Assembly (NCBI RefSeq): GCF_039542905.1
Contig: NZ_BAABIS010000001.1
Span: 6,510,001-6,574,000 of the forward strand
Direction: 5' to 3'
DNA: 64,000 nt
From: Kitasatospora terrestris
Lineage (GTDB): Bacteria; Actinomycetota; Actinomycetes; Streptomycetales; Streptomycetaceae
Shown here: positions 16,386 to 24,705 of the stretch, piece after piece
Layout of the letters: each line of letters opens with the position of its first letter
Position numbering within the stretch: position 1 is the first letter of the stretch
Notes under the pieces: generated by a model
Database searches by the model: none
What the model saw: only the letters and a program-made list of their open reading frames with translations
What the model was told of the DNA's origin: nothing
Program-made: the position numbers and the translations under genes

Positions 16386-18001
16386 CGCGCGCCCGCGCGG
16401 TCGAGGTGGCGACGGCGGAGCAGCACCTTGCGGACCTTGCCGGTCGGGCCGAGCGGGATCTCCTCGTCCGGCACCGCGACCACCTGCCGGACCACGGCGG
16501 CCACGTGCGGCTCCAGCGCGGCCCGCACCTCGGCGGTGCGGTCGAGCCCCGGGTCGGCGCCCGCGGCCAGTTGCAGCAGCACGTCGGCGACCACGGCCTC
16601 GCCGTCGCGGTAGGCGACCACGGTGCAGTCCAGCACCTCGGCGCAGGCGGCGAGGACCCGCTCCTCGGAGGCGGCGGTGTGCAGCCGGCCGGCGTCGCCG
16701 AGGTCCACGGTGTCCACGGCGCGGTCCACGTGGAAGTAGTAGCCGTCCTCGTCGCGGTACATCAGGTCGCCGGTGAGGAAGCGGCCGCGCAGCCGGGTGC
16801 GGTACGTCGTGACCGAGTCGTTCCAGTAGCCGAGCGCCAGCGTCGGCGAGGCGGTGGCGAGCTCGCCGACCTCGCCGGGGCCGAGCTCGGTGCCGTCGGG
16901 GGCGACCACGGCGCAGTCCACGAAGGAGTGCGGCCGGCCGACGCAGCGGCCGTAGCGCCCGGTGCCCGCCGAGTGGCTGATGAAGAAGTGCGAGTGGCCC
17001 ATCTCGGTGGAGCCGAGCCCGTCCACGAACACCGAACCGGGGGTGCGCACCCGGCCCTCGCGGGTGACGGTCTCCCGGCTGCCGACCGCGATCAGCCGGC
17101 GGATGTGCGCCTCGTGCGCGCAGTCGCCGGTGTTCCACCACAGCGCGACCGACTCCAGGTCGCGGGCGGCCAGGTCGTGCCGGGCCAGGTCGGCCCAGGT
17201 GGTGGCGAAGCCGTACACGCTCTGCGGCTTCCAGCGCTCCACCGCGTCCAGCACGGTGGCGCCGGACTGGCCGGAGAGGACCAGCAGGCGGGAGTCGAGG
17301 CTGAGCGCGAGGTTGACCGCGATCAGGGTGGCGGCGTGCGGTGCGGGCAGCGCGCTGAGCATCCGGTCCACGCCCTGCGGGCGGGGCAGCGCGAGCCGGT
17401 GGCGGATCGCCGCGTACAGGCTGTCGTGCGAGTGGACCACGGCCTTGGGCAGGCCGGTGGTGCCGGAGGAGTGGGTGATCGCCACCGGGTCGCCCGACCA
17501 GTGCCGGTACGGCGCCGGGGCGGCCCCGGGGTCGCCGGCGCCGAGCGCGGCGGGCTCGGCGAGCAGCGGGGTGCCGGTGTCGCGGTCGGCCACCGCCTCG
17601 GCATGCGGCTTGTCGGCCAGCAGGCCGGTGGCGCGCAGGCGTTGCAGGTAGGCGGTGGTGGTGTCGGCGTCCAGCAGTGGGTTGAGCAGGGCCGGGATCG
17701 CGCCGAGCCGGGCCAGGGCCAGGAAGGACAGCACCTGGTCGGCCGCGTCGAAGGACTGGACGGCGACCGGGTCGCGGCGGCGCACCCCGAGCCCGTGCAG
17801 GGCGGCGGCCCGGGCGCGGACCGCGGTGTCGAGTTGACGGACCGTCAGGGCTGTCCAGGCGGGGTGGCCGTCGACCGGGGTGTCGAAGGTGAGCGCCGGA
17901 GTGTCGAGGCCCAGGGCCCGTTCGGCGCGGGTGGTGAGGACGTTGCCGGCGCCGACCGCGGGGTCGGCGGCCAGCAGGGCGCGCAGGTTGGGTGTGCTCA
18001 T
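16382..18001 (-). CDS. AMP-dependent acyl/aryl-CoA or acyl-carrier ligase
   Basis: A 539-residue adenylate-forming enzyme. Core A3 motif THSSGTTGLPKAVVHSH at about residue 178, A5-like GLGSTEMGHS near 328, A7/A8 TGDLMYRDEDGY near 416, and the A10 Lys in PLGPTGKVRKVLL near the C-terminus. It activates a carboxylic acid as the AMP ester and passes it to CoA or a carrier-protein thiol. The binding pocket cannot be read reliably by eye. It is coupled by 4-nt overlaps to the half-ketosynthase gene before it and the FabF gene after it, so it probably supplies the starter acid for this type II system. Confidence 0.85.
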   Translation of the reverse strand: MSTPNLRALLAADPAVGAGNVLTTRAERALGLDTPALTFDTPVDGHPAWTALTVRQLDTAVRARAAALHGLGVRRRDPVAVQSFDAADQVLSFLALARLGAIPALLNPLLDADTTTAYLQRLRATGLLADKPHAEAVADRDTGTPLLAEPAALGAGDPGAAPAPYRHWSGDPVAITHSSGTTGLPKAVVHSHDSLYAAIRHRLALPRPQGVDRMLSALPAPHAATLIAVNLALSLDSRLLVLSGQSGATVLDAVERWKPQSVYGFATTWADLARHDLAARDLESVALWWNTGDCAHEAHIRRLIAVGSRETVTREGRVRTPGSVFVDGLGSTEMGHSHFFISHSAGTGRYGRCVGRPHSFVDCAVVAPDGTELGPGEVGELATASPTLALGYWNDSVTTYRTRLRGRFLTGDLMYRDEDGYYFHVDRAVDTVDLGDAGRLHTAASEERVLAACAEVLDCTVVAYRDGEAVVADVLLQLAAGADPGLDRTAEVRAALEPHVAAVVRQVVAVPDEEIPLGPTGKVRKVLLRRRHLDRAGAR

Positions 18002-18576
18002 GGTTCCCGTTCTGTTCGTGGTGCGGGAGCCGCCGGGGCTTGTCGGACAGGCCCTGGGGCAAGCAGGGCAGCGGTGGCGCGGTCGGGCGGGCCCTGGTGG
18101 GCGGTGACGGCCAGGACCTGCTCGGCCTCGCCGTCGTCGATCAGCAGCCGGGCCTGGTCGTGGAGGTGCCGCTCCTCCTCGAAACCGGGCCCGAGGGCCA
18201 CCACCGGGCCGTCCAGGCCCCAGCGGGCGGCCAGGTGGCCGAGCACCGCGTTGGGGTTGGACTGGTAGAACAGCAGCGGGGGCACCCGGCCGCCCGCCGC
18301 CACCGCCTCGGCGAGCGCGTCGGCGGTGGCCAGGTCGCCGCCGGTGCTGGCGAGCAGCAGCGCGGTGCGCGGCGCGGCCGCGGCCGGCGGGTGGCCGTAG
18401 CGGGCCCGCAGGCAGCGGTCGGCGGTCTCCGCGACCAGCGGGCTGAAGCTGGAGGCGGCGAACCCGGCGATCCTCGGCAGGGTGTCGCCGGGGCCCTCGG
18501 GCCAGCGCGCCCGGGCCAGCACGCGCAGCCCGGCGGACGCCCCGGCGTCGTCCGGGGGCGGGTCGGTGGGGCTCAC
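17998..18576 (-). CDS. Half ketosynthase: beta-ketoacyl synthase N-terminal-like protein without active-site Cys
   Basis: A 192-residue protein resembling the stand-alone KS N-terminal-like domains (Ketoacyl-synt_2 type) of aryl-polyene and related type II clusters. It has LPRIAGFAASSFSPLVAETADRC and the landmark LLFYQSNPNAVLGHLAARW, where those proteins have an LF-x-S...N motif. The position where a true KS carries its nucleophile reads VVALGPGF, with no Cys, so it cannot condense by itself. It may partner a complete KS as a structural or chain-length subunit. The start is GTG at 18576, overlapping the previous stop. Without a database search the family assignment is moderate. Confidence 0.68.
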   Translation of the reverse strand: MSPTDPPPDDAGASAGLRVLARARWPEGPGDTLPRIAGFAASSFSPLVAETADRCLRARYGHPPAAAAPRTALLLASTGGDLATADALAEAVAAGGRVPPLLFYQSNPNAVLGHLAARWGLDGPVVALGPGFEEERHLHDQARLLIDDGEAEQVLAVTAHQGPPDRATAALLAPGPVRQAPAAPAPRTEREP

Positions 18577-19616
18577 GCGGCGGCCACCAGCAGCGCCGTG
18601 TTGGCGCCGCCGAACGCCGCGTTGACGCTCAGCGCGTAGCGCGCCCGGTGCGGGCGCGGCGCGTCGAGCACCAGGTCGAGCGGGCAGTCGGGGTCGGGCC
18701 CCAGCCAGCCCGCGTTGACCGGCAGCCGGCCGCGCTGCAGGACGCCGACGGTGACGGCGAGTTCGAGCAGGGCGGAGGCCTCCAGGGCGTGGCCGTGGAC
18801 GGACTTGGTGGAGCTGACCGGCGGCCCGGAGGGGCCGAAGACCGTGCCGAGCGCGGCGGCCTCGGCCCGGTCGCCGAGCTCGGAGCCGGCGCCGTTGGCG
18901 TTCACCCAGCCGACCTCGGACGCGGCCGCGCCGGCCCGGTCGAGCGCGGTGCGCACCGCCCGGGCCAGGCCCGCGCCGTCCGGCCGGGGCCGGCAGACGT
19001 GGTAGGCGTCGCCGGACCGCCCCCACCCGGCCAACCGGGCCAGCGGCGGCCGCGCGGGGCGGGCCTCCAGCAGGACGGCCACCACCGCGTCGCCCAGCAG
19101 CATGCCGCGCCGCCCCCGGCTGAACGGGCGGAGCGCGCCGTCGGTGGCCAGGGCCCGGCCGGCGTCGAACACCGCGAAGGTGTCCGGCTCGACCAGGTAC
19201 CCGGCGGCCACCACGGCGCTGTCGATCCGGCCGCCCGCGATCAGTGCCGCGGCGTCCGCGACCGCCGTGCTGGCTGCCACGCACGCCCCGGTGTAGACCC
19301 GGGTGGCGCGTCCGGTCCGGGCGGCGACCTCGGCCGCCAGCGGTCCGGTGCGGCGGTCGGCGTGCAGGGCGAGCAGCAGGGGGGCGTCCGCCGGGGCGCC
19401 GGTCTCGGCGACCACCTCGGCGAGCCGGTCGGCCAGCCGCGGGGCGTCCGGCGCGGTGGCGGCGACCGTGGTGCGGCGGCCGGCCACCGGGAAGCGGGTC
19501 ACCTCGGCGAAGGCCGGGCGTCCGGCCTCCACCGCCTCGGCGAGCGCCGTGCCGCGGGAGCCGAACGCCGAGCGGACACCCAGGCCGGTGATCAGGACGG
19601 GTCGGCCGGACGTCAT
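18573..19616 (-). CDS. Divergent 3-oxoacyl-ACP synthase with Asn in place of a catalytic His
   Basis: A 347-residue KS of the FabF/chain-length-factor type, about 70 residues shorter than the canonical enzyme. The nucleophilic Cys is kept (VYTGACVAAS, Cys112), as is the second His region (KSVHGHALEAS, Lys271/His276). The usual NAHGTGT motif reads NANGAGS, so the first catalytic His is Asn241. That His helps decarboxylate malonyl-ACP; without it the protein may act as a chain-length-factor-like partner of the intact FabF, or as an acyltransferase. It overlaps the ACP gene before it and the half-KS gene after it by 4 nt each. Confidence 0.8.
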   Translation of the reverse strand: MTSGRPVLITGLGVRSAFGSRGTALAEAVEAGRPAFAEVTRFPVAGRRTTVAATAPDAPRLADRLAEVVAETGAPADAPLLLALHADRRTGPLAAEVAARTGRATRVYTGACVAASTAVADAAALIAGGRIDSAVVAAGYLVEPDTFAVFDAGRALATDGALRPFSRGRRGMLLGDAVVAVLLEARPARPPLARLAGWGRSGDAYHVCRPRPDGAGLARAVRTALDRAGAAASEVGWVNANGAGSELGDRAEAAALGTVFGPSGPPVSSTKSVHGHALEASALLELAVTVGVLQRGRLPVNAGWLGPDPDCPLDLVLDAPRPHRARYALSVNAAFGGANTALLVAAA

Positions 19617-19882
19617 GGCGCGGCGGCCCCCGGGGCGAGCACCTCGCGGAGCACGGCGACCGCGTCGTCCACGGTCCGGATCCGGGCGAACTGCTCGTCG
19701 TCGAGGTCGATTCGAAGGCCGTAGTGCTGCTCGGCCTCGGCGATCAGCCAGGTCAGTTCGAGTGAGCCGACCACCTCGTCGACCTGCTCGGGGGCGCGGT
19801 CGCCGTAGCGGGCCAGCATGGCCAGCACCTCGGGCCGGCCGAGCGGCGCACGGCTGTCCGCCGGCAGTGCGTCGGTGGTCAT
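19613..19882 (-). CDS. Acyl carrier protein 2 of the minus-strand operon
   Basis: An 89-residue four-helix carrier protein. The phosphopantetheine Ser lies in EVVGSLELTWLIAEAEQHYG (about residue 40), a variant of the usual DSL motif. The second half has the acidic RIDLDDEQFARIRTVDDAV pattern of ACPs. It overlaps both neighbours by 4 nt. Two different carrier proteins encoded back to back suggest that one presents the starter and the other the extender or a modified intermediate. It should be modified by the PPTase at 31.3 kb or a housekeeping one. Confidence 0.8.
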   Translation of the reverse strand: MTTDALPADSRAPLGRPEVLAMLARYGDRAPEQVDEVVGSLELTWLIAEAEQHYGLRIDLDDEQFARIRTVDDAVAVLREVLAPGAAAP

Positions 19883-20148
19883 CCGGCGCTGCCCACGGCG
19901 GACTTGGCGATCCGGCCGGCCACCTCGGCGGCGAACTCGTCGATGGTCATCAGCGCGGTGGACTCCATGTCGTCCAGTTCGAAGCGGACCCCGAACTCCT
20001 CCTCCACCTGGACGGCCAGGTCGGCCAGCGCCAGCGACTCCAGGTCGAGGCCGGCCGGGCCGAGGTCGGTCTCGCCGGTGGCCTCGGAGACGTCGTAGTT
20101 CATCGCCGCCAGGGCGGACAGCACGAAGGTGCGGATCTCTTGCTGCAT
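19879..20148 (-). CDS. Acyl carrier protein 1 of the minus-strand operon
   Basis: An 89-residue carrier protein with the attachment Ser in GLDLESLALADLAVQVEEEFG (Ser about residue 38) and a typical acidic second helix and loop (VRFELDDMESTALMTIDEF). It is the first gene of the strictly coupled minus-strand block. The gap of 106 nt to the ligase gene upstream could hold a promoter of its own; a GGGTC-TGG-GACCC inverted repeat lies in it (20206-20218). Confidence 0.83.
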   Translation of the reverse strand: MQQEIRTFVLSALAAMNYDVSEATGETDLGPAGLDLESLALADLAVQVEEEFGVRFELDDMESTALMTIDEFAAEVAGRIAKSAVGSAG

Positions 20149-20254
20149 CGGTGCGCTCCAGGTGCGGAGTTGGGGTGTTCGGGCAGGGCTCGGCCACGCG
20201 GGCGGGGGTCTGGGACCCGTCCGCGCGGTGCGGTGCGAGTGATGGGGGGTGGTG

Positions 20255-21643
20255 TCAGCGGGTCGCGTCGGCCTGTCGGCGCAGGGCGGCGGGGTCCCGC
20301 AGCAGCTTCCCGGTGGCGGTCCGGGGGAGCTGCGGCAGCAGGTGGATCCGGCGGGGGAGTTTCCAGCCGGCCAGCTCGGTGCCGAGCAGTTCGCGCAACT
20401 GCTCGGCGGCGCTGCCAGGTGGTGCGTCGAGGGGGGGCCCGGCCGCCGCGTACGCCTCGACGGCGCCGTCGGTGAAGACGACCACCGCCTCGGTGACGCC
20501 GGGCAGGCCCGCGAGGGTCTGCTCGACCTCGGTCAGGTCGATCTTGAGGCCGCCGATCGAGACCTGGGAGTCGCGCCGGCCGAGCAGGGTCACCGCTCCG
20601 GTCGCCGGGTCGATCAGGGCCGCGTCGCGGGTGTGCAGCAAGCCGTCCGACCAGCGGGTCGGGTCGGTGACGCCGAGGTACGGCGACTCCGGCCGGCGGA
20701 TGTGCAGTTCGCCGTCGGCGACCCGCAGTTCCATGCCGTGGACGGGGACGAGCCGCGGATGGCCGAGGCCCGAGAGGTCGGTGGCGATCACCCCGGTCTC
20801 GGTCATCCCGTACATGGTGCCCAGCGGCACCCCGAAGCGTCGGCGGAACGCCTCCGGGAGCGCGGGGCGGACCAGCTCGCCGGCGACGATCATCCGGCGC
20901 AGCTGGGGCAGGGGGGCCGGCAGCGGGTGCGCGGCCAGCAGTTCGGCGTGGAACGGCACCCCGATCAGGGTGGTCGGGGCGTCGCCGGCGGCGACCGCGG
21001 CCAGGATGGCGGCCGGGGTCGCCCGGCCTGGCACCACCAGTTCCACGCCCGCGTGCAGGGCGTGCAGCAGGCCGCCGACCAGGCCGAGGACGTGCACCGT
21101 CGAGGACAGCAGCACGGTCCGGCCGCCGGCCTTCGGGAAGTCCTCCAGCCTTTCGTAGCAGTCGAGTTCACGCAGCAGGTCGTCGGCCGTGCGGGCGATC
21201 ACCTTGGACGGCCCGGTGGAGCCCGAACTGAGCTGCACCAGCACGTGCCGGGTGGCGGCCGGGCGTCCGTCCGGGAGCGGGCGCGCGCCGTCGGCCGTGC
21301 ACAGCACCTGCGGGCGCAGCCGTTCCAGGGCTCGGTCCACCTCGGTGGCGGTCAGCCGGTGGTCGAGCAGGACGGCCTGGCCGCCCGCCCGCCAGACGGC
21401 CAGCAGGGTGGCCACGTGGCCGAGCGAGGGCGGCAGCAGCAGCGCCGCGGTGCCGCCGGACCGCAGTCCGGCGCCGGTCAGCAGCGCCTGCTGCTCGGCG
21501 ACCAGCGACCGCAGGGCGGCCCGGTCCACCGGCCGGTCGAACCGGAGGCAGGGGTCGCCGTCCGGTCCGGCGAGCAGATGGTGGTCGACCCAGTCCGGGC
21601 CGGCGGTCGGGCCGGATCGGTCGGGGTTGGGGGTACGCGTCAA
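20255..21643 (-). CDS. AMP-dependent acid ligase (adenylate-forming)
   Basis: A 462-residue adenylating enzyme, short for the family. It has an A3-like LVQLSSGSTGPSKVIAR, A5-like GTMYGMTETG, A7-like LLHTRDAALID and a C-terminal Lys in LPRTATGKLLRD. It probably charges one of the two carrier proteins encoded next. I placed the start at the TTG (21643) preceded by a GGAG ribosome site 5 nt upstream; an earlier in-frame TTG at 21679 lacks one. It heads the minus-strand biosynthetic arm and is divergent from the hydroxymandelate oxidase gene, with palindromes in the shared promoter region. Confidence 0.82.
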   Translation of the reverse strand: MTRTPNPDRSGPTAGPDWVDHHLLAGPDGDPCLRFDRPVDRAALRSLVAEQQALLTGAGLRSGGTAALLLPPSLGHVATLLAVWRAGGQAVLLDHRLTATEVDRALERLRPQVLCTADGARPLPDGRPAATRHVLVQLSSGSTGPSKVIARTADDLLRELDCYERLEDFPKAGGRTVLLSSTVHVLGLVGGLLHALHAGVELVVPGRATPAAILAAVAAGDAPTTLIGVPFHAELLAAHPLPAPLPQLRRMIVAGELVRPALPEAFRRRFGVPLGTMYGMTETGVIATDLSGLGHPRLVPVHGMELRVADGELHIRRPESPYLGVTDPTRWSDGLLHTRDAALIDPATGAVTLLGRRDSQVSIGGLKIDLTEVEQTLAGLPGVTEAVVVFTDGAVEAYAAAGPPLDAPPGSAAEQLRELLGTELAGWKLPRRIHLLPQLPRTATGKLLRDPAALRRQADATR

Positions 21644-21730
21644 CGCAACTCCACGCGTCGGGAAGTGGGAGCAGGTCAAGGCCGGAGCGAAAGCTCAGAG
21701 ACTTGTGATGGTTCGGTGTCGATTCCCCGT

Positions 21731-21779
21731 TGGACCAGACCATTGCACGGGATCCCACGGAGGGTCAAGGTCTATACCA
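21731..21779. promoter_or_regulatory. Two TGGTCTrGACCA-like inverted repeats in the divergent promoter region
   Basis: TGGACCAGACCA (21731-21742) and AGGTCTATACCA (21768-21779) lie between the ligase gene (minus) and the hydroxymandelate oxidase gene (plus). The second matches 10 of 12 positions of TGGTCTAGACCA, the core known for the GntR-family regulator DasR. Similar motifs occur at 27817-27852 and 29079-29090. I infer a shared operator; the protein that binds it is not known. Confidence 0.45.
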
Positions 21780-21851
21780 GTTGCGGGATCTTCCCTACGC
21801 TGTCCCTCGCTCAAGCGGAATGTGACTGATCATCAGGGAGGTGCAGCGGCA

Positions 21852-22967
21852 GTGCTCCCGCTCACCCCGGCCGACTACCGGGCCCTCGCCCGGGCCCGAC
21901 TTCCCGCCGCCACCTGGGACTTCTTCGAGGGCGGCGCCGGCGCCGAGTGGACCCTGCGGGCCAACCGCGCGCAGTTCCGCCGCCACGTGCTGCGGCCGCG
22001 CGTCCTGGTCGACGTCTCGGCGCCGGACTGCTCCACCGAGCTGTTCGGCGCCCGGCTCGCCGCGCCGTTCGGGGTCGCGCCGATGGCGTACCATCAACTC
22101 GCCTGTCCGGAGGGCGAGATCGCCACCGCCCGGGCCGCCCGCGCGGCCGGGGCGCTGCTGGTGGTCTCGATCTTCGCCGGGCGGCGCCTGGAGGAGATCG
22201 CCCGGGCCGGCGGCGACGCCCCGCGCTGGCTCCAGCTGTACTGGCTGCGCGACCGGGCGGCGCTGGCCGACCTGGCCGGGCGGGCCGAGGCCGCCGGCTT
22301 CGGCGCGCTGGTGCTGACCGTGGACGCGCCCAAGGTCGCCCGGCGGCTGCGCGACCTGCGCAACTCCTTCGCCGTCCCGGACGGCGTCCGCGCGGTGAAC
22401 CTCGACGCCGCCCTGGCCGTGGGTGCGGCGCGCTCGGGTTCGTCCGCGATCGAGGCGCACTCGGTCGAGCAGTTCGACCGTAGCATCACCTGGGCGGATT
22501 TGTCGTGGCTTCGTCAAAAAACCTCGCTGCCGCTGGTGCTGAAGGGCGTGCTGACCGCCGAGGACGCCCGCCGGGCGGTCGACCACGGCGTGGACGCCCT
22601 GGTCGTCTCCAACCACGGCGGACGCCAACTCGACGGCGCCCCACCCGCCCTGGCCGCCCTTCCGGAGGTCGTCGACGCCGTCCCCGCCGACTGCCCCGTG
22701 CTGGTCGACGGCGGGATCCGGCACGGCACCGACCTCGCCAAGGCCCTCGCGCTCGGCGCCCGCGCCGCGCTGATCGGCCGACCCGTGCTCTGGGGACTCG
22801 CCCACAGCGGCGAGCCGGGCGCCCGGCACGTCCTCGACCTGCTGCGCACCGAACTCCTCGACACCCTGGTGCTCTCCGGCCGCCCGACCCTGGCCGACCT
22901 GGACCGCACCCTGCTGGCCGACTGGCCGCCACCCCACCACCTTCGCCGAGAGGACCCACCCGGGTGA
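21852..22967 (+). CDS. hmo: 4-Hydroxymandelate oxidase, FMN-dependent alpha-hydroxy acid oxidase
   Basis: A 371-residue TIM-barrel flavoenzyme that oxidises a 2-hydroxy acid to the 2-oxo acid. Given hmaS and hpgT nearby, the substrate is most likely 4-hydroxymandelate, giving 4-hydroxybenzoylformate. Family marks: DFFEGGAGAEWTLRANR near the N-terminus, PFGVAPMAYHQLA, LQLYWLRDR with the active-site Tyr, LKGVLTAEDA, the catalytic His/Arg in VVSNHGGRQLDG, and the FMN-phosphate segment LVDGGIRHGTDLAKALALGA. The start is GTG at 21852 behind an AGGGAGG ribosome site. It overlaps the next gene by 4 nt and opens the plus-strand arm. Confidence 0.87.
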   Translation: MLPLTPADYRALARARLPAATWDFFEGGAGAEWTLRANRAQFRRHVLRPRVLVDVSAPDCSTELFGARLAAPFGVAPMAYHQLACPEGEIATARAARAAGALLVVSIFAGRRLEEIARAGGDAPRWLQLYWLRDRAALADLAGRAEAAGFGALVLTVDAPKVARRLRDLRNSFAVPDGVRAVNLDAALAVGAARSGSSAIEAHSVEQFDRSITWADLSWLRQKTSLPLVLKGVLTAEDARRAVDHGVDALVVSNHGGRQLDGAPPALAALPEVVDAVPADCPVLVDGGIRHGTDLAKALALGARAALIGRPVLWGLAHSGEPGARHVLDLLRTELLDTLVLSGRPTLADLDRTLLADWPPPHHLRREDPPG

Positions 22968-23770
22968 CCACCGCCCCCGCCCACCGGACCGACCCGCGCT
23001 TCCCTGGCTGGGACTGGGAGGACCCGGCCGCCCTCGGTGCCCTCACCGACGGCTTCACCGAGAACCTCGCCCGCTGCGCGAGCATCGAGACCGTCCGCGA
23101 CCGGCTCCCGCGCACCCGCCGGGAACTCGCCGGACTCGGCGTCACCGGCATCGAGTTCGCGGCCTTCGCCACCCGCCACCCGGAGGCGATCGGCACCGAC
23201 CTGGTCGCCGTCCGCAGCCCCGATGCCACCACCGAGTCCGGCCCGCTCTACCGGATCGACGGCAGCCACCTCTTCACCCGGCTCGACATCTCCGAGCCGC
23301 TGCCCCTCGACGACCACAGCGTCGACTGGGTCTACGCCGAACACCTCATCGAACACGTGCCGCTGCCCGTCGCCGTCCACTGGCTCGGCGAGGTCCGCCG
23401 CATCCTGCGTCCGGGCGGCCTGCTCCGCCTCACCACCCCCGACCTGGAGCGCTACGTCCGCGGCTACCTGGACCGGGACGAGGAGTTCTTCCGGCGCCAC
23501 CGGCGCCGGCTGCGCACCCTGCGGGTCGGCCCGCCGATGCCCGAACGCCGGGCCTTCATGCTCAACCAGATCTTCTACCACTTCGGACACCGCTGGATCT
23601 TCGACGAGGACGAGCTCCGGCACGTCCTGGACCGGGCCGGCTACCAGGGCTGGACCGTCGAGCGCCGCGCCCACCAGGAGGGCCACCGCCCCGACGTCGC
23701 CGCCCTCGACACCGCCTTCCGCAAGGACGAGTCGATCTACCTCGAAGCGCGCGCCCCGGAGGCGTCCTGA
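22964..23770 (+). CDS. Class I SAM methyltransferase-like protein
   Basis: A 268-residue protein with the later part of a class I methyltransferase: LDISEPLPLDDHSVDWVYAEHLIEHV, cut here to LPLDDHSVDWVYAEHLIEHV (motif II/III area), and EVRRILRPGGLLRLTTPD (motif III/IV area). The glycine-rich motif I that normally binds the SAM carboxypropyl group is not visible; the expected position reads RIDGSHLFTRLDI. So it may be an unusual methyltransferase or a non-catalytic relative. The start is GTG at 22964, coupled to hmo (GTGA). The stop overlaps the ATG of the esterase gene by 1 nt. Its target in the pathway is unknown. Confidence 0.72.
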   Translation: MTTAPAHRTDPRFPGWDWEDPAALGALTDGFTENLARCASIETVRDRLPRTRRELAGLGVTGIEFAAFATRHPEAIGTDLVAVRSPDATTESGPLYRIDGSHLFTRLDISEPLPLDDHSVDWVYAEHLIEHVPLPVAVHWLGEVRRILRPGGLLRLTTPDLERYVRGYLDRDEEFFRRHRRRLRTLRVGPPMPERRAFMLNQIFYHFGHRWIFDEDELRHVLDRAGYQGWTVERRAHQEGHRPDVAALDTAFRKDESIYLEARAPEAS

Positions 23771-24705
23771 TGCCCCTGCACCCCGAGGCCGAGGCGCTGC
23801 GCGCCCGGCGCGCCGGGACGAACGCCCCGCCGCTCTACACCCTGACCGTGGCGCAGGCCCGGGCCGCCGACCTCGCCGACCTGCGGGCCGCCGGCGGCAC
23901 CCCCGAGCCGGTCGCCGCCGTCACCGAGCACCGCGTCCCCGGCACCGGCGGGCAGCTCGCGGTGCGGTGCTACCACCCGGCCCGGCACGACCGGCCGCAC
24001 CCCGCCCTGCTCTACCTGTACGGCGGCGGCTGGACCCTCGGCTGCCTGGACACCGGCGACGCGATCTGCCGCGCCCTCACCAACGCCACCGGCTGCCTGA
24101 CCGCCACCGTCGGCTACCGGCTCGCCCCCGAACACCCCTTCCCCGCGGCCGTCGAGGACGCCTACACGGCCCTCGCCTGGCTGGCCGACCACGCCGCCGG
24201 GCTCGGCGCCGACCCCGACCGGCTGGCCGTCGGCGGCGACAGCGCCGGGGGCAACCTCGCCGCCGCCACCACCCTGCTCGCCCGTGAGCGCGGCGGCCCG
24301 GCCCTGCGCCACCAGCTTCTGGTCTACCCCAACACCGACCACCGGGCCGACACGCCCTCGCTGCGCGCCGGCGACGACCCGCTGCTCTTCAACCGCCACT
24401 CGGTGGCCTGGTACTGGCGCCACTACCTCGCCGACCCGGCCGACGGCGACAACCCGCTGGCCTCGCCGCTGCGCGCCCCCTCGCTCGCCGGGCTGCCCCC
24501 CGCCACCGTGATCACGGCGGAGCACGACCCGCTGCGCGACGAGGGCGAGGCCTACGCCGCCCGGCTCGCCGAGGCCGGGGTGGACGTCGAACTGCGGCGC
24601 TGGGACGGCATGCCGCACGGCTTCTTCGCCATGGCGGGCGTGCTCGCCGGCGGCGCGGACGCGCAGTGGTACGCGGCGGGCCGGCTGCGGGCGGCGCTGC
24701 GATGA
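23770..24705 (+). CDS. Alpha/beta hydrolase, hormone-sensitive-lipase family
   Basis: A 311-residue hydrolase. The oxyanion motif reads YLYGGGWTLG (about 77-86), where most family members have HGGG. The nucleophile is in GGDSAGGNLAAA (Ser about 158). The acid Asp lies in TAEHDPLRDEGEAYA and the His in GMPHGFFAM. It could hydrolyse a thioester, an ester or an amide of a pathway intermediate. The NRPS/PKS proteins in the window have no thioesterase, so a release or editing role is possible but not shown. It is coupled to the methyltransferase-like gene upstream and overlaps hpgT by 4 nt. Confidence 0.82.
   Translation: MPLHPEAEALRARRAGTNAPPLYTLTVAQARAADLADLRAAGGTPEPVAAVTEHRVPGTGGQLAVRCYHPARHDRPHPALLYLYGGGWTLGCLDTGDAICRALTNATGCLTATVGYRLAPEHPFPAAVEDAYTALAWLADHAAGLGADPDRLAVGGDSAGGNLAAATTLLARERGGPALRHQLLVYPNTDHRADTPSLRAGDDPLLFNRHSVAWYWRHYLADPADGDNPLASPLRAPSLAGLPPATVITAEHDPLRDEGEAYAARLAEAGVDVELRRWDGMPHGFFAMAGVLAGGADAQWYAAGRLRAALR

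Noticed and set aside
23770..24705. The alpha/beta hydrolase as an NRPS type II thioesterase
   Set aside because: It has the GDSAGG and YGGG pattern of hormone-sensitive-lipase-type esterases, not the TE fold signature; a release role is only a possibility.
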